NCBI RefSeq assembly: GCF_002250505.1
Contig: NZ_NJGY01000001.1
Location: forward strand, 651,356-715,355
DNA: 64,000 bases
Source of the DNA: Janthinobacterium sp. PC23-8
GTDB lineage: Bacteria; Pseudomonadota; Gammaproteobacteria; Burkholderiales; Burkholderiaceae_D
Direction of reading: 5' to 3'
In this document: positions 24,568 through 34,345 of the stretch, piece by piece
Layout: each line of letters opens with the position of its first letter
Position numbering within the stretch: position 1 is the first letter of the stretch
The notes under the pieces: generated by a model
The model's input: only the letters and a program-made list of their open reading frames with translations
What the model was told of the DNA's origin: nothing
Databases searched by the model: none
Program-made: the position numbers and the translations under genes

Positions 24568-27500
24568 ATGTTTGTATTGATACCGCTGGTATTGCTGGGT
24601 TTATTGATTACCGCCTTGGTCGTCGCGCTGAAAAGCGGCCGCAAAGTGGCCGATCTCGAAGCCGCCACCGCCCGCTTGCGCCGCGAAGTCGACAGCATGC
24701 AGGAGCGCCTGCAGGCGCTCGAACTGGACCCCGCCAGGCGGCGCGCAAACGCCGACGCCGGGCAGAATGTCGAGGTCGCAGTCCGGGCGGCGCCTGCGCC
24801 GCCAGCCGAGGCGGCGCCACCCATGCCGGAGTTGGTGCCTGAATTTGTGCCGCCGGCCATCACCATTTCGCTCGACAAGCCCACACTGCGGCCGGTTCCC
24901 GAGTTCATGCCCGAGGTGCTGCCGCCAGTACCGGCACCTGTGCCACCACCGTTCCAACCCGTCCCGCCAGCGCCCACGCCACCCAACACCCCGGCCTGGG
25001 CCACCCCTGGCAACGCGCTGTTTGCCAAGGCAAAAAGCTGGCTGTTGACGGGCAACCTGGTGGCCAAGCTGGGCTTGCTGATCCTGTTCCTGGGCGTGAG
25101 CTTCCTGCTCAAATACGTGGCGGCGCAAGTGACCTTGCCGATCGAACTGCGCCTGGCCGGCATCGCGCTGGCGGACATTGCCCTGCTGGCCTGGGCCTGG
25201 CGCATCCGCGTGGCGCGTCCCGGCATCAGCCTGCCGCTGCAGGGCACGGCCCTGGCGATACTGATGCTGGTCACCTTTGGCGCTTTCCGCCTGTATGAAC
25301 TGATGCCGGCCGGCCTGGCTTTCGGTTTGCTGTTCGTGCTGACCGCCTTTACCTGCCTGCTGGCGGTGCTGCAAAACGCCGTCTGGCTGGCCGTGTTCGG
25401 CATTATCGGCGGCTTTGCCGTGCCGATCCTGGTGTCGACCGGCGGCGGCAGCCATATCGGCCTGTTCAGCTATTACGCGCTGCTCAACGCCGGCGTGTTC
25501 GCCATCGCCCTGAAACGCGCTTGGCGCGTGTTGAACGTGCTCAGCTTCGGCTTTACCTTTGTCGTCGCCACCGCCTGGGGCCTGCTGCGCTATACGCCGG
25601 ACAACTATCTGTCGAGCCAGCTGTTCCTGATCCTGTTCGTGCTGTTCTATGTCGGCATCGCCGTCGCCTATTGCGCGCGTCAGGCGCCGCGCCTCAAGCA
25701 CTATGTGGACGGCACGCTGGTGTTCGGCACGCCGCTGGCCGCCATGGCCTTGCAGTACGGCCTGGTCAAGCATATGCATTTCAGCCTGGCGTTTTCGGCC
25801 CTGGCCGCCGGCCTGTTCTATACCGGCCTGGCGGTAGTGCTGTGGCGCCGTCACGGCGGCCACTTCAGATTGCTGGCCGAAGCCTTTCTGGCGCTGGGTA
25901 TCGTGTTCGGTACCTTGGCCATTCCATTTGCACTCGACGGCCGCTGGACCTCGGCCGCCTGGGCACTGGAAGGCGCCGGCATCGTCTGGGTCGGCTTGCG
26001 CCAGCGCCAGCCTCTGGCCTGGGCCTTCGGCTTGCTGGTGCAGGCCGGCGCCTGGCTGTCCTTCCTGGGCATATTGGCCGACATGCATACCGACATCGCG
26101 CTGCAATCGAATCTGTGGCTGGGCTTTTTGCTGCTGGCCGCCGCCGCGCTGCTGATGGCGATCAATTTTCGCCGCCAGCACGGCGTCGTGCATCCCAAGC
26201 TGGCACCCGAGCTGATGCAGGGCCTGTCGGTGGTGTTTTTGACCGGCGCCACCGCCTGGCTGCTCGCCGGCCTGTGGACCGAAATTTTGCTGCGCACCGA
26301 CGCCATCACGCAGCTGAACCTGCTGACCGTCAGCGCGCTGGCGGTCGCCGGCGGCCTGTTCTGGCTGGCGCAGCGGCTGCAATGGACGGCGCCGCGCTTG
26401 CTGCTGCTGGTGGTGCAGGTGCTGGCCGGCATCGTGTTGTTGCTGCGCATGGGCCTGGAATGGAATGACCATTCCAGCAACCTGTTCCACGGCACCTTCC
26501 TCAGCGCACTGCTGCTGGGCGCCGCAGCGCTGGCGAGCAGCTGGTTCACGCAGCGCCAGGCGCGCGTGGAAATCAACGCCAGGCTGTCGCTGGCCGCGCT
26601 GCCGCTGCTGCAATGGAGCGGCTTGCTGTGGTTTGTCGGCATCCTGTTCCCGCTGGCCAGCTGGCTGCTGCGCACCATTGATACCGATGTGAGCGCACAC
26701 CCGCACGCCGGCGAACACTGGCTGGCGCTCTATCTGATACTGGCGAGTATCACCACGCCACTGTTCGCGCTGCTGGCGCGCCACCTGGCCTGGCCGCAGT
26801 TGCGCTGGTTCACGCTCGCCGCCTGGATCGGCCTGGGCCTGTGGAGCGCCAACATGCTGATCGCCCTGTACCTGCGTGAATATGTGCCGAGCGCTCTGTC
26901 CTGGCTGGCGCTGGCCTGCGCCCTGGCCGCCGGCGAATACATGCTGCGCACCTGGTCGCGCGCCGGCTGGCATATCGAGCTGCGCATGATGCGCTTGCTG
27001 CATACGGTGCGTACCGCCGCGCCCTGGCTGATGCTGTGGCCGGTCGGCGCAATTTACCTCGATGCGTGGCTGGCCGGCCAGGGCGACGCCGTCAGCCCGG
27101 CCTGGTCGCGCTATCTGCCGGCCTGGGCCATGATGCTGGTGCTGGCCAGGCTGATCCGCCGCTGTCGTGCAGGCGGCTGGCCGGTGGCGCCGATCGCCAG
27201 CTGGTACCAGCACGGCCTGATTCCGTTGGCAGCGCTGTGGTCGCTGGGGCTGATCGCCGTCTGGAACCTGCTCGACAACGGCGCCATGGCGCCCCTGCCC
27301 TATTTGCCGCTGCTCAATCCCCTGGACCTGTCCACGGGCTTTGCGATCCTGCTGGGCGTCGCCGCCTGGCGCCTGCTGCGCGCCGGCCAGCCGCCATGGC
27401 TGGAACAATGGTCATCGCGCGTGCCGCTGGTGGCCGCCTGTTTTGTCTACGGCTGGTTCAACCTGATGCTCCTGCGCACGGTATCGAACTACATGGCGAT

Positions 27501-27810
27501 CCCCTATGCATTCGACGACCTGATGGCCTCGCAATTCGTGCAGGCGATGCTGTCGCTGGTCTGGAGCATCACCGCCCTGCTGCTGATGCGCCATGCGGCG
27601 CAGCATCAACGGCGCGGGCAATGGAGCCTGGGCGCGGTACTGCTGGTGCTGGTGGTATTGAAACTGTTCCTGGTCGACCTGTCGAACGTGGGCGGCATCG
27701 CCCGCATCGTGTCGTTCGTGGGCGTGGGCCTGCTGATGGTATTGATTGGCTACCTGGCGCCGTTTCCCAAGACAGAACCTGTTACCGAACCGACACCGGA
27801 GAACGCATGA
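24568..27810 (+). CDS. DUF2339 polytopic membrane protein
   Basis: 1080 aa from the ATG at 24568 (AGGAAAG ribosome site). Order: one N-terminal membrane helix (MFVLIPLVLLGLLITAL), a short coiled coil (about 30-55), a Pro-rich linker (about 75-150), then some 25 or more hydrophobic helices to the C-terminus. The DUF2339 family is widespread in proteobacteria, inner-membrane and without assigned function. It overlaps the DUF3999 gene by 4 nt (ATGA); these two families are commonly neighbours, so they probably act together in the envelope. Leu-, Ala- and Trp-rich composition with no soluble catalytic domain visible. Confidence 0.88.
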   Translation: MFVLIPLVLLGLLITALVVALKSGRKVADLEAATARLRREVDSMQERLQALELDPARRRANADAGQNVEVAVRAAPAPPAEAAPPMPELVPEFVPPAITISLDKPTLRPVPEFMPEVLPPVPAPVPPPFQPVPPAPTPPNTPAWATPGNALFAKAKSWLLTGNLVAKLGLLILFLGVSFLLKYVAAQVTLPIELRLAGIALADIALLAWAWRIRVARPGISLPLQGTALAILMLVTFGAFRLYELMPAGLAFGLLFVLTAFTCLLAVLQNAVWLAVFGIIGGFAVPILVSTGGGSHIGLFSYYALLNAGVFAIALKRAWRVLNVLSFGFTFVVATAWGLLRYTPDNYLSSQLFLILFVLFYVGIAVAYCARQAPRLKHYVDGTLVFGTPLAAMALQYGLVKHMHFSLAFSALAAGLFYTGLAVVLWRRHGGHFRLLAEAFLALGIVFGTLAIPFALDGRWTSAAWALEGAGIVWVGLRQRQPLAWAFGLLVQAGAWLSFLGILADMHTDIALQSNLWLGFLLLAAAALLMAINFRRQHGVVHPKLAPELMQGLSVVFLTGATAWLLAGLWTEILLRTDAITQLNLLTVSALAVAGGLFWLAQRLQWTAPRLLLLVVQVLAGIVLLLRMGLEWNDHSSNLFHGTFLSALLLGAAALASSWFTQRQARVEINARLSLAALPLLQWSGLLWFVGILFPLASWLLRTIDTDVSAHPHAGEHWLALYLILASITTPLFALLARHLAWPQLRWFTLAAWIGLGLWSANMLIALYLREYVPSALSWLALACALAAGEYMLRTWSRAGWHIELRMMRLLHTVRTAAPWLMLWPVGAIYLDAWLAGQGDAVSPAWSRYLPAWAMMLVLARLIRRCRAGGWPVAPIASWYQHGLIPLAALWSLGLIAVWNLLDNGAMAPLPYLPLLNPLDLSTGFAILLGVAAWRLLRAGQPPWLEQWSSRVPLVAACFVYGWFNLMLLRTVSNYMAIPYAFDDLMASQFVQAMLSLVWSITALLLMRHAAQHQRRGQWSLGAVLLVLVVLKLFLVDLSNVGGIARIVSFVGVGLLMVLIGYLAPFPKTEPVTEPTPENA

Positions 27811-29246
27811 AAACTGCTTTTTCGCTCACCATGGTGCTGGCGTGCGGCGTGGCGCTGGCACAGCATGCCCCTGACCAGCCGGCCAGCTACGGCTGGAGCA
27901 TGCCGGTAACCGTGCCGGCCGGCGCCGGCGTGGCGCGGCTGCCGCTGCCGAAAGAAGTCTATCTGCACGCGCGCACCGGCAACCTGGCCGATGTGCGCCT
28001 GTTCGACCGCACGGGCCAGCGCCTGCCGTTCGCCGTCAGCACGCCGGCGGCGCAGTCGAACACCGAGCGCAGCAGCATTGCCGCGCGCATCTTTCCCGTC
28101 AAGGGAGCATCCACCAGCGGCGGCCTGCAGAACGTGGAAGTGCGCACCAGCCCCGATGGCAGGCTGCTGTCCGTAAATGCCAGCAGCGCGGCGGCGCACA
28201 GCACCTTGAGCTTGCAGGCGCTGATCCTCGACCTGGGCCAGCGGGCCGGCGACCAGCGCATCGCCGCGCTGCGCTTCACGCCGCCGCCCGGGCTTGGCGA
28301 CTACAGCGCCCAGGTGCTGCTCGAAGCGAGCGACGACCTGAAGCACTGGGATGCGATCGGCACCACCACCCTGAACTGGCTGCGCAACAGCGACACGCAG
28401 ACGCTGGCCAACGACAGCATCGACTTTGCGCCGCGCGCCTTGCGCTATGCGCGGTTGAGCTGGCAGGAGGGCGCGCCGGTGGTGTTCGCTGCCATCGCCG
28501 CGCAAGCCGTCAGCCAGACCGAGCAGGCAGTGCCGCGCGCCACCATCGCCCTGCAGGCCGCGCCCGGCAAAGTGGCCGGCGAGTGGGTCTATGCCACGCC
28601 GCTGGCGATTCCCGCCGACCGCATCGCACTGCAATTGCCACAACCAAACATGGTGCTGCCCGTGACGCTGGGTGTGTATCGCCAGAGTGCCTATGTGGCG
28701 CTGCGCCGTTTGAGCTTGCACCAGCAGACGCGGCCCGCGCAAGGAGCATATTTCGAGCCGCTGCTGAGCACCAGTTTTTACCGCATCAGCGACGGCGGCA
28801 AGGAGCGCGTGTCAGGCGAGCTGGCGATGCCGGTGGTACAGACCACGCAATGGGTGCTGCGGCCACAAAACGAGCAAACCACGCTGCCGGCCACCGCGCC
28901 CACCCTGCGCCTGGGCTGGACGCCGGAAACCCTGGTGTTCCTGGCCAGCGGCAAGGGCCCGTATCAGCTGGTGTTCGGCAAGGCCGATGCGGCCCAGGCG
29001 GCGCTGCCGCTGGCGCAGGTTGCACCGGGCTACAGCGCGGCCGAATTGCAGTCGCTGCCGCTGGCCAGCGTGGGGCTGCTCACGGCGCGCGCCGGCGTGG
29101 CGGGCGCTCACACTGCCGCGGCGGACCAGGGCCCGCCATGGCGCTTGCTTGCCTTGTGGGCCGCGCTGCTGCTGGGCGTGGCCGTACTGGGATTTTTTGC
29201 CTGGCGTTTGCTGTCGCAGATGAAGCAAGAGCAGACTCCGCCATAA
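27807..29246 (+). CDS. DUF3999 family exported protein
   Basis: 479 aa with a cleavable signal peptide (MKTAFSLTMVLACGVALAQ), a long periplasmic part rich in beta strands (two or three domains; VYLHARTGNLADVRLFDRTG, LLEASDDLKHWDAIG) and one C-terminal membrane helix (LALWAALLLGVAVLGFFAW) followed by a short basic tail. The family is of unknown function and is typically encoded with DUF2339. Translation is coupled to DUF2339 by the ATGA overlap. It could be a periplasmic partner or sensor for the polytopic protein. Confidence 0.85.
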   Translation: MKTAFSLTMVLACGVALAQHAPDQPASYGWSMPVTVPAGAGVARLPLPKEVYLHARTGNLADVRLFDRTGQRLPFAVSTPAAQSNTERSSIAARIFPVKGASTSGGLQNVEVRTSPDGRLLSVNASSAAAHSTLSLQALILDLGQRAGDQRIAALRFTPPPGLGDYSAQVLLEASDDLKHWDAIGTTTLNWLRNSDTQTLANDSIDFAPRALRYARLSWQEGAPVVFAAIAAQAVSQTEQAVPRATIALQAAPGKVAGEWVYATPLAIPADRIALQLPQPNMVLPVTLGVYRQSAYVALRRLSLHQQTRPAQGAYFEPLLSTSFYRISDGGKERVSGELAMPVVQTTQWVLRPQNEQTTLPATAPTLRLGWTPETLVFLASGKGPYQLVFGKADAAQAALPLAQVAPGYSAAELQSLPLASVGLLTARAGVAGAHTAAADQGPPWRLLALWAALLLGVAVLGFFAWRLLSQMKQEQTPP

Positions 29247-29250
29247 GGCG

Positions 29251-29994
29251 CTACTGGCGCAGCAGCGCCTTGAACGTCTGCGGCATCCACGGCCGCGCCG
29301 CCAGCAGGAAGCTGATCGCCAGCCGTTCCTCGCCGGGCAGGCGCGCGTCTTCCTGGTGCTGGCGCGAGAACTCCACCGCCACCTGCTTCAAGCGCTCGAG
29401 CAGGGCTGCGGTGGATTTTTTCGACAGCATCACGTTGACCAGGCGCAGCAGCTCGCTCTCGCCATCGAATTGCGAATTGAGGTAGTCGCCATAGGCTTCC
29501 TGCTTGAAGTAGGTGTGGATGGGGCCGTTCGGTATCCAGGCAAAGGTGCGCGCCACCAGCAGCTTGACCCGGTTGTTCGGCAGCAACTCCAGGAAACCGA
29601 TCTTGTCCAGGCGCAGCAAACAGCTGACGGCCTGCGCTTCGCTGATGTCGTAAATGGCGATGATCTGTTCCAGCGGCAGCAAGTTCAAGGCCGAGACGGC
29701 GACGACGAACAGTTTCGTGTCTTCGATGATTTCTTTTTCCTGCGCGTACGTCAGTCCCGTGATCAGGGTCGGCGCCGCCTGCGCCGCCTGCACGGCCAGC
29801 GCCAGCTGCTGGAAATCGCTGTCGACGGCCACCAGGATCTGCTCCACGCGCTGCAAGGTAAATTGTTTCAGCGAAAACATGCGCTTGACGCTGGCCTCGG
29901 ACACCTCGATGCGCCGCGCCAGTTCGGCATAGGTCACACTGCGCGCCTTGAGCAGGCGCTTGAGGGCTTCGATCAGGGCGTGGGTTTGCTGCAT
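29251..29994 (-). CDS. XRE-type (Cro/CI HTH) transcriptional regulator
   Basis: 247 aa. N-terminal Cro/CI helix-turn-helix at about residues 5-62 (RSVTYAELARRIEVSEASVKRMFS). The remaining 180 residues are helical with no recognised domain; a block LVNVMLSKKSTAALLERLKQV follows. The ATG at 29994 is preferred because AAGGA lies 5 nt upstream; the ATG at 30000 has no room for one. It is divergent from the two secreted-protein genes, with a 17-bp palindrome (30024-30040) just upstream, and convergent with DUF3999 (4 bp apart). Likely autoregulator and regulator of 30143-31354. Confidence 0.75.
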   Translation of the reverse strand: MQQTHALIEALKRLLKARSVTYAELARRIEVSEASVKRMFSLKQFTLQRVEQILVAVDSDFQQLALAVQAAQAAPTLITGLTYAQEKEIIEDTKLFVVAVSALNLLPLEQIIAIYDISEAQAVSCLLRLDKIGFLELLPNNRVKLLVARTFAWIPNGPIHTYFKQEAYGDYLNSQFDGESELLRLVNVMLSKKSTAALLERLKQVAVEFSRQHQEDARLPGEERLAISFLLAARPWMPQTFKALLRQ

Positions 29995-30023
29995 GATCAT
30001 CCTTGGCTTGAAAGAGCACTATA

Positions 30024-30040
30024 GTATCAAAAAGTGATAC
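30024..30040. promoter_or_regulatory. 17-bp palindrome, candidate operator
   Basis: GTATCA-AAAAG-TGATAC, perfect 6-bp arms, 24 bp ahead of the XRE regulator and 103 bp ahead of the divergent secreted-protein gene. Position and form suit the adjacent HTH protein. No clear -35/-10 pair was found around it. Confidence 0.5.
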
Positions 30041-30142
30041 CCGCAGTATGGGTGCTCGCTACGAGTAGCATTTACGTTGACCAAACCGCCCCCATCGACA
30101 ATGATGGTCATGCCAATTCGGCCACCCTGAAGGAGAAACACC

Positions 30143-30565
30143 ATGAAGTTGACCACCCGTTTGCTGCCGCTCTTCCTGATGCTGAGCTTGTCCGCCGCGC
30201 TGCCGGCGATGGCACAGGCAGCCGCCTCCGAAAACCTGTCGCGCGGTTCGCAAAACCTGAGCCAGGGTTCGGCCGTGGTGGTGGCCGGCTCCATGTCGAT
30301 GCTGGTCGCCTCGGGCCAGGTGATGGTCGCCAGCCTGGAGGCGGTCGGCGAAGGCGTCGTCATCGTCCTCAAAGGCGCGTCCGAAGCTGGCAGCGCCTCG
30401 ATACAACTGAGCGGCCAGGCGGCGCAAGGCCTGTCGCTGGCGGTCGGCACGGTGGTGAGCGTGGTAGCAGTCTCCACCGGCCATGTGCTGGTGGCGTCGG
30501 GCAAGGCCATCGCCTTTATTCCGAACGAACTGGGCAAGTCGCTGCTGTATCACGCGAAGGTATAA
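30143..30565 (+). CDS. Secreted or envelope protein of unknown function
   Basis: 140 aa with a clear signal peptide (MKLTTRLLPLFLMLSLSAALPAMAQA). The mature part is short, rich in Gly, Ala, Ser and Val, with repeating hydrophobic stretches (SAVVVAGSMSMLVASGQVMVA, GLSLAVGTVVSVVAVSTG) that could form beta strands or membrane-associated hairpins. AAGGAG ribosome site. It is followed 3 bp later by a DUF2145 gene, and the two are probably co-transcribed. No family function known to me. Confidence 0.75.
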   Translation: MKLTTRLLPLFLMLSLSAALPAMAQAAASENLSRGSQNLSQGSAVVVAGSMSMLVASGQVMVASLEAVGEGVVIVLKGASEAGSASIQLSGQAAQGLSLAVGTVVSVVAVSTGHVLVASGKAIAFIPNELGKSLLYHAKV

Positions 30566-30568
30566 GCC

Positions 30569-31354
30569 GTGAAACAGCTAAGCGCCCTGGTATTGAGCCT
30601 GCTGCTGGCCGGCGCCGCCCATGCGGGGCGTCCGTGCGAAGACAAACCGGCCGAGGCCAACGATGTCGTCAAGTCGATGGCGCTGGCGCAAAAGACCTTG
30701 CAGGCGCTGGACGCTTCCGGCGCCCAGGTGGCGCTGCTGGCGCGCGCCGGGCAGGACCTGTCGAAGTACCAGCTGCGCTACTCGCACATGGCGCTGGCCT
30801 GGCGCGACCATCCGAACGGCCGCTGGCTGGTGGTGCATGAACTCAATGAATGCGGCACGGCACAGTCGTCGCTGTACAACGAGGGCCTGGGCAATTTTTT
30901 CATGAGCGATGTGTTTTTGTACGAGGGCCTGATCCTGATCCCGTCGCCTGAACTGCAGCAGCAGCTGGCGCGCCTCTTGGCCTCGAACACGCCGAAGCGC
31001 CTGCATGAAGCCCACTACAATATGCTGGCCTATCCGTTTTCGACCAAGTACCAGAATTCAAACCAGTGGGTGCTCGAAACGCTGGCCGCGGCCAGCAATG
31101 AGCCGGGCAAGATCGAAACGCGGGCCGAAGCGCAAGGCTGGCTGCAAGGCGCCAGCTACGTGCCGCAAACGCTCAGCATTCCCGCCGCCACGCGCCTGGG
31201 CGGGCGCCTGTTCCGCGCCAATATCGCCTTTGACGACCACCCGTTCGCGCGCCGCATGACACGCCAGATCGACGTCGTCACCGTCGACTCCATCGTGCGC
31301 TTCCTGCGCCAGCGCGAGCCGCAGGCGCAGGAAATCGTGGTGCGCGGCGACTGA
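30569..31354 (+). CDS. DUF2145 family exported protein
   Basis: 261 aa, GTG start, signal peptide MKQLSALVLSLLLAGAAHAG. The mature protein carries the DUF2145 hallmarks: ARAGQDLSKYQLRYSHMALAWRDH, WLVVHELNECGT, LYNEGLGNFFMSD and the YNMLAYPFSTKYQNSNQWVLE block. The arrangement of His, Cys and Asn/Tyr residues is reminiscent of NlpC/P60-like papain-fold hydrolases, but that is only a suggestion. Pairs with the small secreted protein upstream. Periplasmic, function unknown. Confidence 0.8.
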   Translation: MKQLSALVLSLLLAGAAHAGRPCEDKPAEANDVVKSMALAQKTLQALDASGAQVALLARAGQDLSKYQLRYSHMALAWRDHPNGRWLVVHELNECGTAQSSLYNEGLGNFFMSDVFLYEGLILIPSPELQQQLARLLASNTPKRLHEAHYNMLAYPFSTKYQNSNQWVLETLAAASNEPGKIETRAEAQGWLQGASYVPQTLSIPAATRLGGRLFRANIAFDDHPFARRMTRQIDVVTVDSIVRFLRQREPQAQEIVVRGD

Positions 31355-31372
31355 TCGCCACGCACCACGCTG

Positions 31373-32449
31373 TTAAAACACCCAGAGCTTATCGGCCGGC
31401 ATATGCAGCCAGTATTTGCCGGCGTCCAGTTTGTGGCGTGAATAAGCGCGCAGGCTGAGATTGTCGGCGCCGCCGCCACGCTCGAACAGGCACTCCCAGC
31501 GGTCGCCCAGGTACATGCAGGTCAACAGCGGCAGCTCGATCGCGTTCTCCACCTGGGTCGCGCTGATCTTCACTTCTTCCACGCGGATCATGGTCGTCAC
31601 TTCCGACGCCGTATTGGCGCCGCGCGCCACGCCCTGCAGCGGCGCGCCGTCGATCAGCAGGCTGACCCGGTTGCCTTCGCGGCGCACCACCTTGCCCGGC
31701 AGCCGGTTGTTGCTGCCCATGAACTCGGCCGTAAACAGGGTGTCCGGCGTTTCATACATGCTTTGCGGCGTGCCCTGCTGTTCGATCTTGCCGTTATTGA
31801 GCAGCAAGATACGGTCGGAAATGGCCATCGCCTCGCCCTGGTCGTGCGTCACCATCAGGGCCGACAGGCCCAGGCGCACGATCAGTTCGCGCAGAAAGGC
31901 GCGCGCTTCCTCGCGCAGCTTCGCATCCAGGTTCGACAGCGGTTCGTCGAGCAGGATCACTGGCGGGTTATAGACCAGCGCCCTGGCGATCGCCACGCGC
32001 TGCTGCTGGCCGCCGGACAACTGATGCGGGTAGCGCTCGCCCAGGTGACCCAGGCCCAGCTGCGTCAGCACTTCCTTGACGCGCCCGGCGATGTCGCTGC
32101 TGCCCATCTTGCGCAGTTTCAGCCCGTAGGCGACGTTGTCGAACACGGTCTTGTGCGGCCACAGCGCGTAGGACTGGAACACCAGGCCCAGGTTGCGCTG
32201 TTCGGCCGGCATCTCGAAGTGTTTGGCGCCGTCGAACACATTGCGCGGACCGATTTCGATGGTGCCCGCCTTCGGGCTTTCCAGCCCGGCGACGGCGCGC
32301 AGCAAGGTGGTCTTGCCGCTGCCCGAAGGCCCCAGCAAGGCGACCACTTCGCCTTTTTTCAGGTGCATCGAGACACCCTTGAGGATCTGGTTGGCGGATG
32401 CGCCCGTGCCGTAGTCCAGGTACAGCTCATTGACGGTCAGTTCATTCAT
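31373..32449 (-). CDS. ABC transporter ATP-binding protein (ferric/polyamine-type uptake)
   Basis: 358 aa. Nucleotide-binding domain with Walker A GPSGSGKT (40-47), Q-loop, signature LSGGQQQR (144-151), Walker B ILLDEP (165-170) and H-loop VTHDQGEA. The C-terminal 110 residues form a TOBE-type regulatory domain (NRLPGKVVRREGNRVSLLIDG). Similar to FbpC/PotA/PhnT. Energises the import system encoded by the four genes upstream. Last gene of the porin-Bug-SBP-permease-ATPase operon, 33 bp after the permease. Confidence 0.92.
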   Translation of the reverse strand: MNELTVNELYLDYGTGASANQILKGVSMHLKKGEVVALLGPSGSGKTTLLRAVAGLESPKAGTIEIGPRNVFDGAKHFEMPAEQRNLGLVFQSYALWPHKTVFDNVAYGLKLRKMGSSDIAGRVKEVLTQLGLGHLGERYPHQLSGGQQQRVAIARALVYNPPVILLDEPLSNLDAKLREEARAFLRELIVRLGLSALMVTHDQGEAMAISDRILLLNNGKIEQQGTPQSMYETPDTLFTAEFMGSNNRLPGKVVRREGNRVSLLIDGAPLQGVARGANTASEVTTMIRVEEVKISATQVENAIELPLLTCMYLGDRWECLFERGGGADNLSLRAYSRHKLDAGKYWLHMPADKLWVF

Positions 32450-32482
32450 GATATGGTCTCAGTGTATTTTTAGTGTGTAACT

Positions 32483-34273
32483 TTAGTTATGTAACTTCAC
32501 GCCAAAGCGCAGCGCGATACCGAGGCCGATGGCCACCAGCGTGATGTTGATGAACGACAGCGCCGCCACCAGGTCGGTCGAGCCGCCAGCCCACAGCGAC
32601 ACCAGCATGGCGCCGATCACTTCGGTGCCGGGCGAGAGCAGGTACACGCCGGTCGAGTATTCGCGCTCGAAAATCAGGAACACCATCAGCCAGGCGCCCA
32701 GCAGGCCGTATTTGATCAGGGGCAGCGTGACGTCGCGCGTGACCTGGCCGCGGTTGGCGCCCACGGCGCGCGCCGCCTCTTCCAGTTCCGGGCCTACCTG
32801 CAGCAGCGCGGTGGAAATCAGGCGCATGCCGTAAGCCATCCACACCACCGAATAGGCCAGCCACAGGGCGAAGATGGTCGAGCGCACTTCGCGCAGCACC
32901 GGTATCACATGGCCGCTCAGCCAAAGGGCCACGCCGTTGTCCATGCCCTTCAATATGCCGTCGAGCCAGGCCGGCACGAACAGGAACACCCACAGGAACG
33001 ACAGGCCGGCCAGCAAGCCCGGCACGGCGCGCGGCACCAGCACGCTGTAGTCGAGCAGGCGGGTAATGCCGTCCTGCTTGCGGTGCATGGCCAGCGCGAT
33101 GAAGCTGTAGCAGCCGACGGCCAGCGCGCCGCCGACCACGCCGATCAGGATGGTGTTGACGATGCCGCGCACCAGCGAAGGCTGTTCGAAAATGTCGCGG
33201 AAATGCTGCAGGGTCAACACGTCAGCCAGGTGCACGCCTTCACCCCAGTACTGCACGAACGAGCGCAGCACGATGCCGGTCAATGGCAGGATGATGGTGA
33301 AGATCAGCCAGCCGGCCAGCAGTGCGAACGCCAGCCACTTCCAGCGGCCCAGCGGCATGGCCTTGCTGCGCGCGCCCTTGCCCTTGATCGACACGTATTT
33401 GTTGGCCGACTTGAGCAGCCAGCGCTGTATCATCACCAGCGGCATGGTGACCATCACCAGACAGACGGCGACGGCGGCCATCAGGTGATACGACGGCGTG
33501 CCCAGTTTGTTGGTCAGCTTGTACAGATAGGTCGGCAGCACCAGGTGGCCTTCCGGGTCGCCCAGCACCAGCACCAGGCCGAACACTTCGAAGCCGAGGA
33601 AGAACACCAGCACGCCGGCATAGGCCAGCGCCGGCATGATCATTGGCAGCGACACGTTCAGCATCACCTGTACCGGCGAAGCGCCGGCCACGCGGGCCGC
33701 TTCTTCGACGTCGGAACCGAGGCTTTTCAGCGCCGACGAGGCGTACAGGTACACATGCGGCACGTGAGTCAGGCCGGCGATGATGACGATGCTGGTGAAG
33801 GAATAGATATTCCAGGGCACGAAGCCGAGCAGCTCCTTGGCCCATACCGAGTAAAAGCCCACCGGCCCCATCGACACCACATAGCCAAAGCCCATCACCA
33901 TCGGCGAGACAAAGATCGGCACCAGCAGCATCGGCGCGACCCAGCCGCGGCCCGGCAGATCGGTGCGCACCATCAGGAACGCCAGCATGCCGCCCAGCGG
34001 CACGGCGATCACGGTCAGGCCGCAGGCGAGCATCAGGCCATTCTTGAAGGCCATCGAGAAATCGGGATCGTCGAAGATGAAACGGTAGGAATCAAAGCCG
34101 AATTCGCGCACCGGCATGAAAAACGGCGCGGACAAAAAGCTTTGATAAAAAATCAGGAACAGCGGCAGGAAAATGGCGACCACGGTGATCGCCACGACCA
34201 CACCACGCGGCCAGTTCAGGCGCGACAAGGGAGAGCGCGACCGTGCAGGCAGCGGCAAGATAGCAGTTTGCAT
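32483..34273 (-). CDS. ABC transporter permease, fused double-length (FbpB-type)
   Basis: 596 aa with two homologous halves of about six membrane helices each. Each half has an EAA loop: EEAARVAGASPVQVMLNVSLP near residue 190 and EEAARAVGANRGQVTRDVTLP near 485, the contacts for the ATPase. This fusion of two permease domains is normal for ferric-type and aminoethylphosphonate-type importers. Sits between solute-binding protein and ATPase genes. Confidence 0.92.
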   Translation of the reverse strand: MQTAILPLPARSRSPLSRLNWPRGVVVAITVVAIFLPLFLIFYQSFLSAPFFMPVREFGFDSYRFIFDDPDFSMAFKNGLMLACGLTVIAVPLGGMLAFLMVRTDLPGRGWVAPMLLVPIFVSPMVMGFGYVVSMGPVGFYSVWAKELLGFVPWNIYSFTSIVIIAGLTHVPHVYLYASSALKSLGSDVEEAARVAGASPVQVMLNVSLPMIMPALAYAGVLVFFLGFEVFGLVLVLGDPEGHLVLPTYLYKLTNKLGTPSYHLMAAVAVCLVMVTMPLVMIQRWLLKSANKYVSIKGKGARSKAMPLGRWKWLAFALLAGWLIFTIILPLTGIVLRSFVQYWGEGVHLADVLTLQHFRDIFEQPSLVRGIVNTILIGVVGGALAVGCYSFIALAMHRKQDGITRLLDYSVLVPRAVPGLLAGLSFLWVFLFVPAWLDGILKGMDNGVALWLSGHVIPVLREVRSTIFALWLAYSVVWMAYGMRLISTALLQVGPELEEAARAVGANRGQVTRDVTLPLIKYGLLGAWLMVFLIFEREYSTGVYLLSPGTEVIGAMLVSLWAGGSTDLVAALSFINITLVAIGLGIALRFGVKLHN

Positions 34274-34345
34274 GAGGAATCCAATGAATAAGGTTACGGC
34301 ATCCAGCCGCAGGCGCAGGGGCGCTGGCGGCTGGCCAGAACGGCA

